The notes: generated by a model not told the origin, from the letters alone. A stretch of 49,386 nt of DNA from Dehalococcoidia bacterium (GCA_030690405.1 JAUYGU010000006.1:1-49386), one strand, 5' to 3'; positions 9,216-18,027 are shown, counted from the first letter of the stretch. Made by a program: numbers and translations.

Positions 9216-9939
9216 GGCGTTTCGGCCCCCTGAAGAGGCCGCCGCGCCTCTGGGCCAGCCAGCGCAGCAGCTGCAGCTCGACGTGGATGATGCCGAACGC
9301 CAGGACGGCGGCCGTGAGGATCATCAGGGAACGCCCGGCGAAGTAGGAGGCCGCGAGGCTGTTCGGCGAGGGTGGTTCGTGGCGGAGGGCTTTCGTAAAG
9401 CTGGCGGTAGCCCCCGGGTGGCATTCCCCGCAGGCCTGCGCGCGCTGGGAGTCCGGCCACTTGTCGACCGGCCGGATGTCGTGCGGGTCGCCGTGGCAGT
9501 CGGCGCATGCGGGGGCCCGGGCATCTCCCAGCTCCACCATTGTGCCGTGTGCGCTTCGCATGTAAGCCTCTGAAGCGTCTTCATGGCACTCCTGGCAGGC
9601 GACGGCATCAGCCGGGTCCGTCAGCCCCGCGGCCTGCCGGTCCGGGTGCGGCAGGCGCGACTGCCCGGGATGGCAGGTCACGCAGGAAAGCCGGCCGTGG
9701 GCCGAGTCCGCGAACGCCTTCGCCTCAACGGCATGGACGGTCCGCTCCCGTCCGTCTTCGCCCCTGGATGTCAGCCCGGCCTGGCCGTGACAGATGAGGC
9801 ACAGGCTGTTCGGCGCGTGAGCGGGTTGCGTCGGCTGGGGAGGGTCGGCGGCCGCCCCCAGCGGCGAGACGAACCAGCCGGCGGAGACGAGTATCACCGC
9901 GAGGCAGGTTCTCCAGCCGAGCCGGCGCGTCATCGACAT
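9205..9939 (-). CDS. Pentaheme c-type cytochrome with C-terminal membrane anchor
   Basis: Periplasmic electron-transfer protein, 244 residues. A Sec signal (residues ~8-30, ending near GAAAD) is followed by five CXXCH sites: CLICH, CVTCH, CQECH, CADCH and CGECH. SAHGRLSC and RSAHGTM supply His residues spaced like distal ligands in NrfH/NapC-like and octaheme-type proteins. A single hydrophobic helix near residues 200-225 and a basic tail anchor the C-terminus. It shares 11 bases with the cytochrome b gene, so it is likely the immediate electron partner of that protein. No enzyme family with a known substrate is recognised. Confidence 0.9.
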   Translation of the reverse strand: MSMTRRLGWRTCLAVILVSAGWFVSPLGAAADPPQPTQPAHAPNSLCLICHGQAGLTSRGEDGRERTVHAVEAKAFADSAHGRLSCVTCHPGQSRLPHPDRQAAGLTDPADAVACQECHEDASEAYMRSAHGTMVELGDARAPACADCHGDPHDIRPVDKWPDSQRAQACGECHPGATASFTKALRHEPPSPNSLAASYFAGRSLMILTAAVLAFGIIHVELQLLRWLAQRRGGLFRGPKRHGD

Positions 9940-9969
9940 TTCGCCTACCCTTCTACACCGCTGGGTGAA

Positions 9970-10173
9970 TCACAGCGGCACGGCGAGCCGCGCCGCGTAG
10001 GCGCCCACCGCCAGGAGCAGCGCGCCGCCGAGCGCCGAAAGCGTGCGGACGCCGATGGCGGAAAGCAGCCGGGCGCCGAGGACGCCCTGGACCGCGTTCG
10101 TAATCAGGAACAGTCCCAGACCCAGTGCCAGGCAACCGATCGCAAACTGCAGGGCTGCCGCTATTTCTGTCAT
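9970..10173 (-). CDS. Small two-helix membrane protein heading the cytochrome operon
   Basis: A 67-residue protein made almost entirely of two hydrophobic helices (about residues 8-30 and 42-64) joined by a short loop with one Arg. The ATG has GAGGTGA about eight bases upstream. It lies 30 bases before the pentaheme gene on the same strand and is probably the first gene of the module A operon. No heme motif or known domain is seen. It could be an assembly factor or small structural subunit of the cytochrome b complex, but that is inferred from position only. Confidence 0.6.
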   Translation of the reverse strand: MTEIAAALQFAIGCLALGLGLFLITNAVQGVLGARLLSAIGVRTLSALGGALLLAVGAYAARLAVPL

Positions 10174-10211
10174 CGCTCATCACCTCTCATCGGTCCGAAT
10201 GAGGTCTCCCG

Positions 10212-10904
10212 TTACATGCTTTCAGCGCTGACAATGCCGCGTCGCAGGGCGTACCGCAGAAGCTCCAGCCGGTCGTGGAAGCCCAGCTTCTCCATCAGGC
10301 GGGCGCGCACGTTGTGCACCGTTTGCTTGCTGAGGTGGAGAATCTCCGCGATCTCGTGGTTCGTGTGTCCGGTGGCAGCCAGGCTGAGGATCTCTCGTTC
10401 CCGCTCGCTGAGGACGTCGTAGGGGTCCGCTGGCTCACCTCTCCGGTTCCTGCAGACGTAGGTGCTCACCAGCAGAGTCACGATTGAGGCGTTGACGTAG
10501 TTCTGTCCCTTGCTGAGACAGCGAATGGCGTTGATGATCTCCAGCGGCTCGGCGTCCCTCGTGAGGTAGCCGTCGGCGCCGGCCCTCATGGCCAGGGGGA
10601 AGAACTCTGCGCTCGCTTCGTGGGCCAGGATCAACAGCCTGACCCAGGGGGCTTCGTTCTTTATGCGGCGAATCGTGTCCAGGCCGCCGCCGCCGTCGAT
10701 GCAGAGATCGGAGACGATGACCGCCGGCTTCAACTGGTCGAGGAGGGGCACCGCCTCTGCTGCCTTCCAGGCCTCGCCGACGACCGTCATGTCGCTCTCG
10801 GCGTTCACGATGGCCCGCAGGCCGCTGCGCACCAGCGGTACCTCATGGCACAGTATTACGCGCAGCTTGTCCACCCTGGCGGGGGCCGCTGCCGGTTTGT
10901 TCAT
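10212..10904 (-). CDS. NarL/LuxR-type response regulator with a degenerate receiver
   Basis: Transcription factor of 230 residues with an N-terminal receiver and a C-terminal LuxR HTH (LSEREREILSLAATGHTNHEIAEIL, then the recognition helix KQTVHNVRARLMEKL). The putative phospho-acceptor Asp66 is kept in VIVSDLCID, but the other switch residues are not: the acidic pair is His20-Glu21, the Ser/Thr is Ala94, and the invariant Lys is Arg116. Signalling may therefore be weak, phosphorylation-independent or ligand-controlled. It has no kinase next to it. It lies 38 bases upstream of the cytochrome operon on the same strand, so it could be cotranscribed with that operon and regulate it. A small ORF upstream ends in an overlap with its start. 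Confidence 0.9.
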   Translation of the reverse strand: MNKPAAAPARVDKLRVILCHEVPLVRSGLRAIVNAESDMTVVGEAWKAAEAVPLLDQLKPAVIVSDLCIDGGGGLDTIRRIKNEAPWVRLLILAHEASAEFFPLAMRAGADGYLTRDAEPLEIINAIRCLSKGQNYVNASIVTLLVSTYVCRNRRGEPADPYDVLSEREREILSLAATGHTNHEIAEILHLSKQTVHNVRARLMEKLGFHDRLELLRYALRRGIVSAESM

Positions 10905-11134
10905 CCGGCCACTCCCAGGCTAAATTCTCCCAGCAAACTGCCGGTCTGAAGATCACCCACGCCCAGAGGAAGGGTAACGAGACTGGCGCAAGCCTGGCCT
11001 GCCGGGCCCGACTGAGGCTTTTGCTCTTGTTCCATCGTGTCCAAAGCTAGGCCCCTCAGGTGGGGGTAACAAAGGCGCCGACGCGTCTTTGGCGCCGGAC
11101 GCTGGCGTTCTAGCAATGTGACCTTGGTGCTCAT
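10901..11134 (-). CDS. Possible small protein coupled to the response regulator
   Basis: A 77-residue frame begins at an ATG with AGAGGTGAG just upstream, and its TGA overlaps the ATG of the response regulator (ATGA). Both points favour real translation. The protein is basic at its N-terminus (ERQRPAPKTRRR) and has no recognisable domain, signal or membrane helix. It may be a real small protein or only a leader ORF that couples translation of the regulator. Confidence 0.4.
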   Translation of the reverse strand: MSTKVTLLERQRPAPKTRRRLCYPHLRGLALDTMEQEQKPQSGPAGQACASLVTLPLGVGDLQTGSLLGEFSLGVAG

Positions 11135-11260
11135 TCTCACCTCTCGCAATCCCAGTTTCGTATGGTCGGACGGTGGCTGCCTCGGCCATCTGTCTATTGC
11201 CGCGCCGACTGTTGGCAGGGGGGTGTGCCGAATGGTCTAGTACGAATGGTTCTGGACAGA

Positions 11261-11282
11261 TATTGTGAAATCAGCCACAATA
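11261..11282. promoter_or_regulatory. CRP/FNR-family palindrome between divergent regulator genes
   Basis: TATTGTG and CACAATA form a perfect 7-bp inverted repeat around 8 bases. Its core, TGTGA-N6-CCACA, differs from the classical CRP core TGTGA-N6-TCACA at one base. It lies 28 bases before the GTG of the plus-strand regulator and also upstream of the minus-strand small ORF/regulator pair, so it could serve either direction. Just upstream, CGAATGGT occurs twice with a 14-base period (11229 and 11243). Confidence 0.55.
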
Positions 11283-11310
11283 ACCTTGGTCGGGCCGGAA
11301 AGAGGCGCTG

Positions 11311-12042
11311 GTGGACGCTGCAGAGATGATCCGGGTCGTCCTGGTTGACGACCACGCACTGCTGCGCGAGGGGATGCGCAGGCTCCTGGAGCAGGAGCCG
11401 GACCTGACGGTCGTCGGCGAAGCGGCGGACGGCGCCGAAGGCGTCGCGACGGTCAAGGCCCTGATGCCGGACGTTGTCTTGATGGACGTCGTCATGCCGG
11501 GGATGAGCGGCATAGAGGCGGCGAAGCAGATCAAGCAGTGCAGCCCGCAGACAGCGGTCCTCATCCTCAGCGCCTACGACGATGATCGCTACGTGCTGGG
11601 CCTCCTGGAGGCCGGGGTCGCCGGGTATCTTCTCAAGTCTTCCCGGGGTCAGGAGGTGGTGCAGGCGATCCGCGCCGCCCGCAGCGGTGACGCGGTCCTC
11701 CACCCCGCGGTGACCGCCAGGCTCCTGGCCCTCGTGTCCCGCTCTCCCGATGCCGATGCCAGCGCGGGTGGGGGAGAGCGCCCCACCGAGCGCGAGCTGG
11801 AGGTGCTGAGGCTGGCGGCGGCCGGCCTCGGCAACAAGGAGATCGCCCGCGATCTCGACCTCAGCCTGCCGACCGTCAAGGCCCACCTCGTCAACATCTT
11901 CAACAAGACGGGGGTCGGCTCGCGGACCGAAGCTGTGCTGCACGCCTTGCGCCGCGGCTGGATCCACATCGAGGACGTGCCGGCGGGGCCGTCTCCGGAT
12001 GGCCACGAAGGTTCGGCCACGTCGGCGGGATCGATAGGCTGA
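11311..12042 (+). CDS. NarL/LuxR-type response regulator
   Basis: A 243-residue regulator with a complete receiver: acidic pair at Asp13-Asp14, phospho-acceptor Asp59 in LMDVVMPG, and a conserved Lys in GYLLKSS. The C-terminal LuxR HTH has [22 protein letters not shown] and the recognition helix [13 protein letters not shown] use the GTG at 11311, which has AGAGG nearby; ATG 11326 is also possible. The stop is one base before the ATG of the histidine kinase, so the two form one operon and one signalling pair. Targets are probably the surrounding cytochrome genes (inferred from position). Confidence 0.93.
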   Translation: MDAAEMIRVVLVDDHALLREGMRRLLEQEPDLTVVGEAADGAEGVATVKALMPDVVLMDVVMPGMSGIEAAKQIKQCSPQTAVLILSAYDDDRYVLGLLEAGVAGYLLKSSRGQEVVQAIRAARSGDAVLHPAVTARLLALVSRSPDADASAGGGERPTERELEVLRLAAAGLGNKEIARDLDLSLPTVKAHLVNIFNKTGVGSRTEAVLHALRRGWIHIEDVPAGPSPDGHEGSATSAGSIG

Positions 12043-12043
12043 G

Positions 12044-13177
12044 ATGGACGCGACAGTGTTTTGGGCGGACATCATGCGCTGGCAGCGCACGGACGAGACC
12101 GGTCGCCCGGTCCGCCGACTGTTGCAGCCCTGGTTCTTGCTGACCGCGGCGATGATGGTCGTGGGAGCGACCCTGCACTACGGCGATAAGCTCCCGCTGT
12201 TATCGGAGGTTGCCGCCAGTTCGCCCGTAGGCCTGATGACGAGGCAGACCGTAGAGCGCATCCTGTTCCTGCTGCCCGTGATGTCGGCCGCTTTCGTGTT
12301 CGGGGGCAGGGCGGGCCTGGTCACGCTGGCGGTTTCCTTGGCTCTCATGTTCCCCCGCGCCATCTGGGACTCTGCCCACACCGGCCATGCCCTGCCAGAG
12401 GTTGGCGGCATCATGGTCGTGGGCGCTCTGCTCGTGCTCGCGATCACCCAGCAGCGACGCGAGGTACAGGCCCAGACGCGGATGCGCGAGGACCTTCATT
12501 ACTTTGTGCGCCAGGTGCTCACCGCCCAGGAGGACGAGCGCAAGAGGATCGCCCGCGAGCTTCACGACGAGACGGCGCAGGCCCTTCTCCTGACCTGCCA
12601 GCGCCTTGACGGCCTCACCTCACAGGGCAGGCCGCGCCTCCCGTGGCGGCGCCTCCAGGGAGAGCTCCAGGATCTGCGCGCGGACACCGTGCGGACCCTG
12701 GCCGACCTGCGGCGGCTAACTCAGAACCTGCGCCCTCGTATACTCGACGACCACGGCCTGGTCCCTGCCCTCGACTGGCTGGCGGACGTCCTGCAGGAGC
12801 AGTACGGCATCGAGGCGGAGGTGCGGGTGGTGCAACCTCTGCCGGAGCAGGCGCCGGAGACGCAGCTGCTCCTGTTCCGCATCGCCCAGGAGGCCCTGCA
12901 CAACGTCGGCAGACACTCCGGGGCCACCCGCGCCTGTCTCTCCCTGCGCAGCTACGGCGACCGGGTGAGGATGGTCGTCCAGGACAACGGAGGCGGGTTC
13001 AGGCTCACCGGTGCCCTGAGCGAGCTGGCCAACAGGGGCAAGCTGGGATTGCTGGGGATGCACGAGCGTGCGCGCCTTCTCGGCGGCACCCTCGAGGTGC
13101 AGACGGCGCCGGGCAAGGGGACGACGATCATGGTGGAGCTCCCCCAGGGCGCCATTTCCGGAGCAGGCCGTCTGTGA
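12044..13177 (+). CDS. HPK7-type membrane sensor histidine kinase
   Basis: Partner kinase of the regulator just upstream. The 377-residue protein has hydrophobic helices in its first ~140 residues (near 28-46, 70-87, 90-105 and 120-135), with very little periplasmic sequence, so it may sense a signal in or near the membrane. The HisKA_3 box ERKRIARELHDETAQ carries the phospho-accepting His174, and the HATPase domain follows (AQEALHNVGRHS as N box, DNGGGF, then GLLGMHERARLLGG). No GAF, PAS or Fe-S cysteine motif is visible. Confidence 0.93.
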   Translation: MDATVFWADIMRWQRTDETGRPVRRLLQPWFLLTAAMMVVGATLHYGDKLPLLSEVAASSPVGLMTRQTVERILFLLPVMSAAFVFGGRAGLVTLAVSLALMFPRAIWDSAHTGHALPEVGGIMVVGALLVLAITQQRREVQAQTRMREDLHYFVRQVLTAQEDERKRIARELHDETAQALLLTCQRLDGLTSQGRPRLPWRRLQGELQDLRADTVRTLADLRRLTQNLRPRILDDHGLVPALDWLADVLQEQYGIEAEVRVVQPLPEQAPETQLLLFRIAQEALHNVGRHSGATRACLSLRSYGDRVRMVVQDNGGGFRLTGALSELANRGKLGLLGMHERARLLGGTLEVQTAPGKGTTIMVELPQGAISGAGRL

Positions 13178-13370
13178 GGCCGGGCCTTGCGAATCCAAGT
13201 CTGTGGGCCTGGCGCGGCTCGGGCTCGTGGGCGTATCCACGCGCAGGCAAAGACGTATCTAGAATCCGCCCGCATCCATTACCATCGGCCTGTGTGTGTG
13301 CTCGCCCAGTGGCGGTACGGTGGATATGAAGTGAGGTGCGCGGCGGTGGATCGCCATCGATAGGGACGCT

Positions 13371-14906
13371 ATGAAGCCGAGAGTGCCACATCCGGCCAAC
13401 AACCCCATCACGCTGATGGGGGGCGTTCTGTCCGTCGTTGCGTTCGGCGGTCTGGTCTTCTTCCTGGGGATACAGATCCTCGACGTGACAGCCAGCCCGT
13501 ATTTGGGCATGCTGATCTACCTCGGCCTGCCCGCGGTGCTGGTCCTGGGCCTCATCCTGATCCCGGTAGGCATCCTGTGGGAAGTCCGAAGGCGGCACCA
13601 GGCGGCCCGCCGCGGCCTGGGCCCGCCGCCCGCGCTGCAGATCGACTTCGGCAACGCCCGGCACTTGAGGGGGGTCCTGCTGTTCGCCATGGCCACCGTC
13701 GTAATCCTGGGAGTGCTGGGCTCTGCGGGCTTCCGCGCCGTGGAGTTCATGGACTCTCCCGCATTTTGTGGGACTTGCCACACGCCGATGGAGCCGCAGT
13801 ACGAGCCGTACAAGCGCTCGGCTCACGCCGAGGTCAATTGTACGGCCTGCCACATCGGCCCGGGCGCCGGCTGGTACGTGCAGTCCAAGCTGTCGGGCGT
13901 CACACAGGTTCTGGCGGTGCTGACCGACTCCTTCCCCCGGCCGATACCCGCCCCTATCGAGAAACTTCGCCCCGCCCGCGACACCTGCGAGGGATGTCAC
14001 TGGCGGGAGAAGGCGTACGGGATGTTCCTGCGGGTATATCGCACCTATCTCCCTGATGAGAAGAACACCTCACACGTGCGCGCTCTGGCCTTCCGCGTGG
14101 GCACGGGCGGTAGCGAGCTGGAGGAAGCGGGCGGCGTTCACTGGCACACGGCGGCCCGGCTCTGGTACCAGTCAGCGGACAAAGAGCGACAGACGATCGC
14201 CCGGCTCAGGGTCGAGAAGTCTGATGGGACCGACGAGTGGGTCAACCCTGACGTGCCCGCGGGGGCGAAGCTGCAGTCGGAGCGGCTCATGGACTGCATC
14301 GACTGCCACAACCGGGCTGCCCACAAGATCCCGGCGCCCGATCAACTCATCGACGATGCACTCGCGGCCGGCCGTCTGGATCCGGGGTTGCCCTACCTGA
14401 AGCGGGAGGCTCTTCGTTTGCTCGGGCAGGACGGCTCCCTGCCGGCTCCTGAAGATATCGCCGTTAGATGGGCCCAGGACGGGTGGTTTGAGCAGCTGGC
14501 AGACTTCTACCAGAGCAGCTACCCCGCGCTAGCGATCTCGAAGCAGGAGTCCATCCAGAAGGCGATCGTAGAGCTCAAGCGCATCTCAAGGGACGTGCTC
14601 TACCCGGAGATGAAGACCTCCTGGCTCACTTACCCCGATAACCGTGGACACCCGGGCCTGGAGGGGATCAACAGGGGGTGCTTCCGCTGCCACACCACCC
14701 TTGTCAACGCCAAAACAGGCGAGCGGATGGCGGGAGGGGCTGGCGGGACGGGCTGCCTGGCCTGTCACGACCTGGGCGAAGAGGGTGAGTCGAGGCTGGG
14801 CGGAGACCCGATATCTGATCCGGCTTGTTCGTACTGCCATGTGCCCATCCCCCTGAAGGACCTGCAAAGAGACCCGGGGGCTCAGACCCGCCTTGGCCAC
14901 GAATAG
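13371..14906 (+). CDS. NapC/NirT-type heptaheme cytochrome with three membrane helices
   Basis: Membrane-bound quinol-dehydrogenase-like cytochrome of 511 residues. Three helices (about residues 16-38, 45-68 and 96-118) precede a periplasmic part with seven CXXCH sites: CGTCH, CTACH, CEGCH, CIDCH, CFRCH, CLACH and CSYCH. The first pair is in the NapC/NrfH pattern FCGTCHTPMEPQYEPY then SAHAEVNCTACH. Family members take electrons from menaquinol and hand them to periplasmic partners. The long region between hemes 4 and 5 has no family I know. It stands alone between two regulatory gene pairs and ends only 12 bases from the convergent regulator gene. Confidence 0.92.
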   Translation: MKPRVPHPANNPITLMGGVLSVVAFGGLVFFLGIQILDVTASPYLGMLIYLGLPAVLVLGLILIPVGILWEVRRRHQAARRGLGPPPALQIDFGNARHLRGVLLFAMATVVILGVLGSAGFRAVEFMDSPAFCGTCHTPMEPQYEPYKRSAHAEVNCTACHIGPGAGWYVQSKLSGVTQVLAVLTDSFPRPIPAPIEKLRPARDTCEGCHWREKAYGMFLRVYRTYLPDEKNTSHVRALAFRVGTGGSELEEAGGVHWHTAARLWYQSADKERQTIARLRVEKSDGTDEWVNPDVPAGAKLQSERLMDCIDCHNRAAHKIPAPDQLIDDALAAGRLDPGLPYLKREALRLLGQDGSLPAPEDIAVRWAQDGWFEQLADFYQSSYPALAISKQESIQKAIVELKRISRDVLYPEMKTSWLTYPDNRGHPGLEGINRGCFRCHTTLVNAKTGERMAGGAGGTGCLACHDLGEEGESRLGGDPISDPACSYCHVPIPLKDLQRDPGAQTRLGHE

Positions 14907-14918
14907 ACGGCGCCCGCG

Positions 14919-15575
14919 CTAACGCCAGCCCACCTTGCGGAAGCGATTGTAGGCAGCGATCTGGGCGCGGTTCTTGAGGTGGAGCTTCTCCAGGATGTTA
15001 TGGATGTGGTTCTTGACCGTCCCCACCGATATGTACAGGCGGTCCGCTATGTCCTTATTGGTGACACCCTCGCTGGCCAGCTCCAGCACCTCGATCTCCC
15101 GCGGCGACAGCTCGGCCTGGACGTCGCCGATCTCGGCCCGCCGGTGGGCCTGACTTACGAAGGCCTGGAAGATGCGCTGAGCCATGGAGGGAGCGATGAC
15201 CGCCTCTCCTCGCAGAACGCCGTCCAGCATCTCAAACAGCTCCTCGGGCCTGATGTTCTTGAGCAGGTAGCCGTGGGCGCCGCTCCTGATGGCGTCGAAC
15301 AGGTCCTCCTCCTCCTCGGAGATCGTGAGCATGATGACCTTCGTCTGGGGGAACTCCGCCTTTATGCGGCGGGTGGCCTCGATGCCATCGCACCCGGGCA
15401 TCCGAATATCCATCAGGATGACGGCCGGGTGTAGCCGGCGGGCCTTTTCCAGCGCCTCTTCGGCGTTGGACGCCTCCTCGATGGTGGCGCCCTTTTGCCA
15501 GAGGCCGATGAGTTTCGCCAGGGAGCCGCGTAGCAGGGTATTGTCGTCAACCAGGAGAAACGTCTCTGATGTCAT
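14919..15575 (-). CDS. NarL/LuxR-type response regulator
   Basis: A 218-residue regulator with an intact receiver: Asp10-Asp11, phospho-acceptor Asp56 in LMDIRMPG, Thr in IMLTIS and Lys in GYLLKNI. The LuxR HTH reads LSPREIEVLELASEGVTNKDIADRL with recognition helix VGTVKNHIHNILEKL. Its ATG overlaps the stop of the kinase gene upstream (ATGA), so the pair is coupled. It converges on the heptaheme gene, leaving no room for a separate terminator. Confidence 0.94.
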   Translation of the reverse strand: MTSETFLLVDDNTLLRGSLAKLIGLWQKGATIEEASNAEEALEKARRLHPAVILMDIRMPGCDGIEATRRIKAEFPQTKVIMLTISEEEEDLFDAIRSGAHGYLLKNIRPEELFEMLDGVLRGEAVIAPSMAQRIFQAFVSQAHRRAEIGDVQAELSPREIEVLELASEGVTNKDIADRLYISVGTVKNHIHNILEKLHLKNRAQIAAYNRFRKVGWR

Positions 15576-16915
15576 GCCCTCACCCCCTCCATCGGGATCG
15601 TGACCTGAAGCCGCGTACCGGCTCCGGGACGACTTTCGATGACGAAGCTGCCGCCGACGCTTTCCGCCCGCTCCTTAATCGTCTGCAGCCCGAATCGTCC
15701 GCTGCGGCCAACACTCGCCGGATCGAAGCCCGGGCCGTCATCCTGGATGGTGGCGCAGACCTGGCGGTGGTTGGTCTTGAGACTCAGCCAGGCCCTGGCT
15801 CCGGGGGCGTGCTTCTTCACGTTGGTCAGTGCCTCCTGGACGATGCGGAAAAGCTGAACCTCGGCGGAAGCGGACAACGCCAGCGCTGAATCGCGCTGGT
15901 TTTCGAAGTGGCAGGGGACGCCCGTCTGGAGACTGAATCGCTCCACGTACTCCCGCAGAGTGCGGCGAAGGTCACCGTGGGGGGACAGGGGGGCACGCAG
16001 GTCCCCGATGGACTGGCGGAGGTCCTCGTAGGCGTCCCTGGTCACCCGGCTCATCGCCTCCAGTTCGGCCTGCGCCTTTTCGAGGTCACGATCGGCCAGG
16101 AGATGGCCAGTGATGCCCATCTGAACGTTCAGGTAGCCCATGGTCTGCGCCAGGCCGTCATGCACCTCCCGGGCCACCCGCTGGCGTTCCTGGAGCACGG
16201 CGATGGCCCCGCTCTTGCTGAAGAGCTGCGCGTTTTGCAGCACCGGTCCCACCTGGCGCCCCAGTGCGGTCATCAGGTCTACGTCGTCCGAGCTGAGCGG
16301 CCGGGATATCCGCCGGGCCACAAGGATGACGCCGATGTTGTTCCCCTTCGATCTGATGGGAGCGCTCAGGCAGCTCATGGCGGGCCCATCCGGGAATGCA
16401 CCGGCCCAGGCGGCGTTCTCCCGGGAATCCGCTGCGACGATCGTCTGACCCCGAATGAGCGCCTTCCTGCACTCACAATCGTAGGGGCCAAGTTGCCCGG
16501 TCGCGTCGGCGATGTTCGACGGCAGGCCGCTCTGGGCCACCAGCCTCAGTTCCCCATCCTCCTCCGAGACGAGGGCCAATCCCGCCGCGTCAGTGGTCAG
16601 CGCCTGCATTACGTTGCGGGTGATGGCGGAGGCCACCTGGTCCAGGTCCAGGGACTCGCTGGCTTCCGTGGCCACCGCGTTCAGCAGGGCGAGGCGGCGG
16701 TTTCGCTCGCGCAGTTCGCTCTCCAAGCGGCCCATGGTGCCGAACACGAAGGCGGAGAAGGCGGAGGCGCCTACGGACACGCCGGCGAACGCGACGACCA
16801 GGTTCACCCACATCGGGACCGAGTGCGTAAACAGGACATGCGTGAACAGCTCAAATACGACAACAGAGGTCGTGGGCACGACCACGCTGATCCAACGCAG
16901 GGTTCGCTCGTTCAT
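15572..16915 (-). CDS. GAF-domain HPK7 sensor histidine kinase
   Basis: A 447-residue kinase. Two N-terminal membrane helices (about 8-30 and 36-58) are followed by a short coiled linker, a GAF domain (about 75-225) and the HisKA_3 box QRVAREVHDGLAQ with His252. A HATPase domain follows (VQEALTNVKKHA, DDGPGF, FGLQTIKERAESVGG). The GAF domain contains the pair Cys-Glu-Cys in GPYDCECRK, which could bind metal or respond to redox state; that is speculative. It forms an operon with the regulator at 14919 and is divergent from the module B cytochrome operon, so the 506-base gap probably holds both promoters. Confidence 0.93.
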   Translation of the reverse strand: MNERTLRWISVVVPTTSVVVFELFTHVLFTHSVPMWVNLVVAFAGVSVGASAFSAFVFGTMGRLESELRERNRRLALLNAVATEASESLDLDQVASAITRNVMQALTTDAAGLALVSEEDGELRLVAQSGLPSNIADATGQLGPYDCECRKALIRGQTIVAADSRENAAWAGAFPDGPAMSCLSAPIRSKGNNIGVILVARRISRPLSSDDVDLMTALGRQVGPVLQNAQLFSKSGAIAVLQERQRVAREVHDGLAQTMGYLNVQMGITGHLLADRDLEKAQAELEAMSRVTRDAYEDLRQSIGDLRAPLSPHGDLRRTLREYVERFSLQTGVPCHFENQRDSALALSASAEVQLFRIVQEALTNVKKHAPGARAWLSLKTNHRQVCATIQDDGPGFDPASVGRSGRFGLQTIKERAESVGGSFVIESRPGAGTRLQVTIPMEGVRA

Positions 16916-17421
16916 TGTCCCGACACTCTGAGCTTAGCTCGCCGTCGCCACTTCCAGCCAATACCATTTTGCCTATTTGGGGCGTCTATAAGGCACATGA
17001 CGTCTCATTAGCAGCCTGTACCTACGGCCGTTTCGCCGGTCCAGCGCCCGCTGCACTGAGCCGCCGGGTACAGTGGGCGCCCCGCCGGGGGTACTGGCCG
17101 CTCCAATGCTGCCATAGCCCCCGCTCTTCGCAAGGACCCTACCCGTTGGCCCATCGATTTGGGGCTGATGCCGCCTTAGCATGGAGTAATGAAGTGGAAC
17201 GGACAGCTGTGAGCTATGGCGGATGTCTCAGAGCTTGAAGTGCAGTCTGGCCGCGATGCGGGTTCAGCCGGCCGATAGAATGGGCGTCCCATTGAGGATA
17301 CGGGCCGTCCTCTATACCGCCATAGGCCTCAACCGCCGCATGGGCCATATCGGTAGACTTGACCGGAGCTCGGCGGATACGGCGGGGAAGGGCAGAAGGA
17401 TGACGACGGCCGGGGGGTGCA
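16916..17421. other. 506-base divergent control region
   Basis: No convincing gene is seen here. The region separates the GAF kinase (minus) from the module B cytochrome operon (plus) and must hold both promoters. A short inverted repeat ATGA-N4-TCAT lies near 17000 next to an AT-rich patch (TATAAGG). No good -35/-10 pair was found by eye on the plus strand. Confidence 0.5.
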
Positions 17422-18027
17422 GTGTCGATCTTCATTAGAGCGGTCCTGGTGGTGGCGCTGCTGGCCGGCGTCGGCCTATTCATGCGTACGGTGACCGCCT
17501 CCGTATCGGTGGAGGTGATCGGCCTGACCCACGAGGACAATCCCCGCTGGTGGGCGGATCGCCCTGTCAACAACCAGCCCTCGGCCGCCTGTACCGAGTG
17601 CCACCAAGCGACCACTGAGGCGACCACCGTGTCCGCCCACGCTGGCGTCAATTGTGATAGCTGTCACGGCGCTGCCAGGGAGCACATCGATCTCGCCCGC
17701 AGCGGGCAGGAAGCGCCCCTGACCCTCGCCGACGCCCGCGACCTGTGCACCACCTGCCACGCCGGCCTCGACTCTCGTCCTGGGGACTTTCCACAGGTCG
17801 ATCCTGCCACGCACGGAGCGCCGGCGAACGGGGTAACGTCGTCCTGCACGTCCTGCCACAATCCACACGACCCCGGCTTTCCGCCGGTCGTCAAGCACCC
17901 ACTGGAGGGACGCACGGACTGCCTGGTCTGCCACGGGCCCGACCAGTGGCAGCCCGTGCCGCCGAGCCACGCGGACCGCACCGGAGACAGCTGCCTCAAG
18001 TGCCACAGCCCCGGAGAGGGTGCCTGA
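17422..18027 (+). CDS. Hexaheme c-type cytochrome, first gene of module B
   Basis: A 201-residue protein with an N-terminal signal/anchor helix (about 4-24) and six CXXCH sites (CTECH, CDSCH, CTTCH, CTSCH, CLVCH, CLKCH). The GTG start follows a G-rich ribosome site. Its TGA overlaps the ATG of the iron-sulfur gene (TGATG). Known quinol-oxidising complexes such as alternative complex III and Geobacter Cbc4 also place a multiheme cytochrome before an FeS and an NrfD-like gene. By analogy it would take electrons from the FeS subunit. Substrate specificity cannot be read from the sequence. Confidence 0.91.
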   Translation: MSIFIRAVLVVALLAGVGLFMRTVTASVSVEVIGLTHEDNPRWWADRPVNNQPSAACTECHQATTEATTVSAHAGVNCDSCHGAAREHIDLARSGQEAPLTLADARDLCTTCHAGLDSRPGDFPQVDPATHGAPANGVTSSCTSCHNPHDPGFPPVVKHPLEGRTDCLVCHGPDQWQPVPPSHADRTGDSCLKCHSPGEGA

